Positions 5,710 through 5,817 of a DNA stretch of 5,817 nucleotides are shown here, piece by piece. Both the position numbers and the translations under genes were made by a program. The notes beneath the pieces are model-generated. The model did not search any database, was not told the DNA's origin, and was given only the letters and a program-made list of their open reading frames with translations. Position 1 is the first letter of the stretch; each line of letters starts with the position of its first letter. The stretch covers positions 1 through 5,817 of the forward strand of contig JAUTWY010000572.1 of the NCBI GenBank assembly GCA_030838305.1, in the 5' to 3' direction. This DNA is from Acidobacteriaceae bacterium (lineage in GTDB: Bacteria; Acidobacteriota; Terriglobia; Terriglobales; Acidobacteriaceae).

Positions 5710-5817
5710 ATGCGATGCCCCGCAAAGAGAAAATCAATCTCGCCAAAGGTCCTGGCGTCACTCAACACCGTCTGTCCGAAGTGCGGTTTCTCCATCTCGC
5801 CCGACCAGATCCTGCGC
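5710..5817 (+). CDS. Small zinc-ribbon (CPxC) protein, N-terminal part, runs off the window
   Basis: ATG at 5710, directly after an in-frame TAG, opens 36 codons to the window edge. The start is basic (Lys/Arg at residues 6-8 and 13), followed by NTVCPKCGFSISPDQILR (19-36) with the Cys22-x-x-Cys25-Gly knuckle of a zinc ribbon. A second CxxC would be expected beyond the edge. Small proteins with one CPKCG ribbon and this kind of tail are common in Acidobacteria-like genomes; that is recall, not a search. A second ATG at 5715 in another frame reads MPRKEKINLAKGP and also stays open to the edge. Because relatives as I recall them begin MPRK, a one-base indel between 5720 and 5735 could have split the true start from the ribbon. 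No good ribosome site is seen. Role unknown; possibly DNA or RNA binding. Confidence 0.45.
   Translation, partial: MRCPAKRKSISPKVLASLNTVCPKCGFSISPDQILR

Noticed and set aside
5548..5817. Complete tRNA with a short intron inside the window
   Set aside because: No TCAGG stem partner followed by a T arm and ACCGCCC is found anywhere after 5580, so an intron could only be claimed if the 3' exon lies outside the window.
1..5817. CRISPR array, insertion sequence or toxin-antitoxin pair
   Set aside because: No regularly spaced long repeats, no transposase motifs and no paired terminal repeats were seen. The only repeats are the short ones listed.

Overview
This 5.8 kb window looks like chromosomal DNA from a free-living bacterium, most likely a member of the Acidobacteriota (Terriglobia/Koribacter-like). 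That assignment is an inference from protein flavour: a LytS-type membrane histidine kinase with a long family-typical N-terminus, a bacillithiol-type glycosyltransferase (BshA), a tandem PilZ protein, and a small CPxC zinc-ribbon ORF at the right edge. There is no rRNA gene or other decisive marker.

Layout. The left edge (2-397, +) holds the last quarter of gpmI, the cofactor-independent phosphoglycerate mutase of glycolysis. A gap of about 490 bases (398-886) follows. It is visibly richer in A+T than the genes and carries one clean inverted repeat but no convincing gene. Next comes a LytS/YehU-type sensor kinase (887-2227, +) with no response regulator in the window. The kinase runs tail to tail into bshA (2197-3339, -). 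The two coding ends overlap by 31 bases, and a perfect 8-bp inverted repeat sits inside the overlap, across the bshA stop codon.

Upstream of bshA on the minus strand are a two-domain PilZ protein (3465-4196) and a ChbG/HpnK (YdjC) family deacetylase (4295-5182). These three co-oriented genes are about 100-125 bases apart, so one transcript is possible but not shown. Together they give a sugar-chemistry neighbourhood with a c-di-GMP effector in the middle: GlcNAc transfer to malate, and removal of acetyl groups from sugars.

The right end (5183-5817) is the accessory-looking part. It holds a minus-strand stretch that reads like the C-terminus of a protein broken by two frame changes (about 5248-5489). 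It is followed by the 5' half of a tRNA gene (5548-5580) whose sequence departs from any tRNA at the anticodon loop. After that come a short near-palindrome and two pairs of direct repeats spaced 10-11 bases apart. Last is the start of a small zinc-ribbon ORF that runs off the window. The broken tRNA, repeats and relic gene suggest an integration or recombination junction. No integrase is visible, so this remains a hypothesis.
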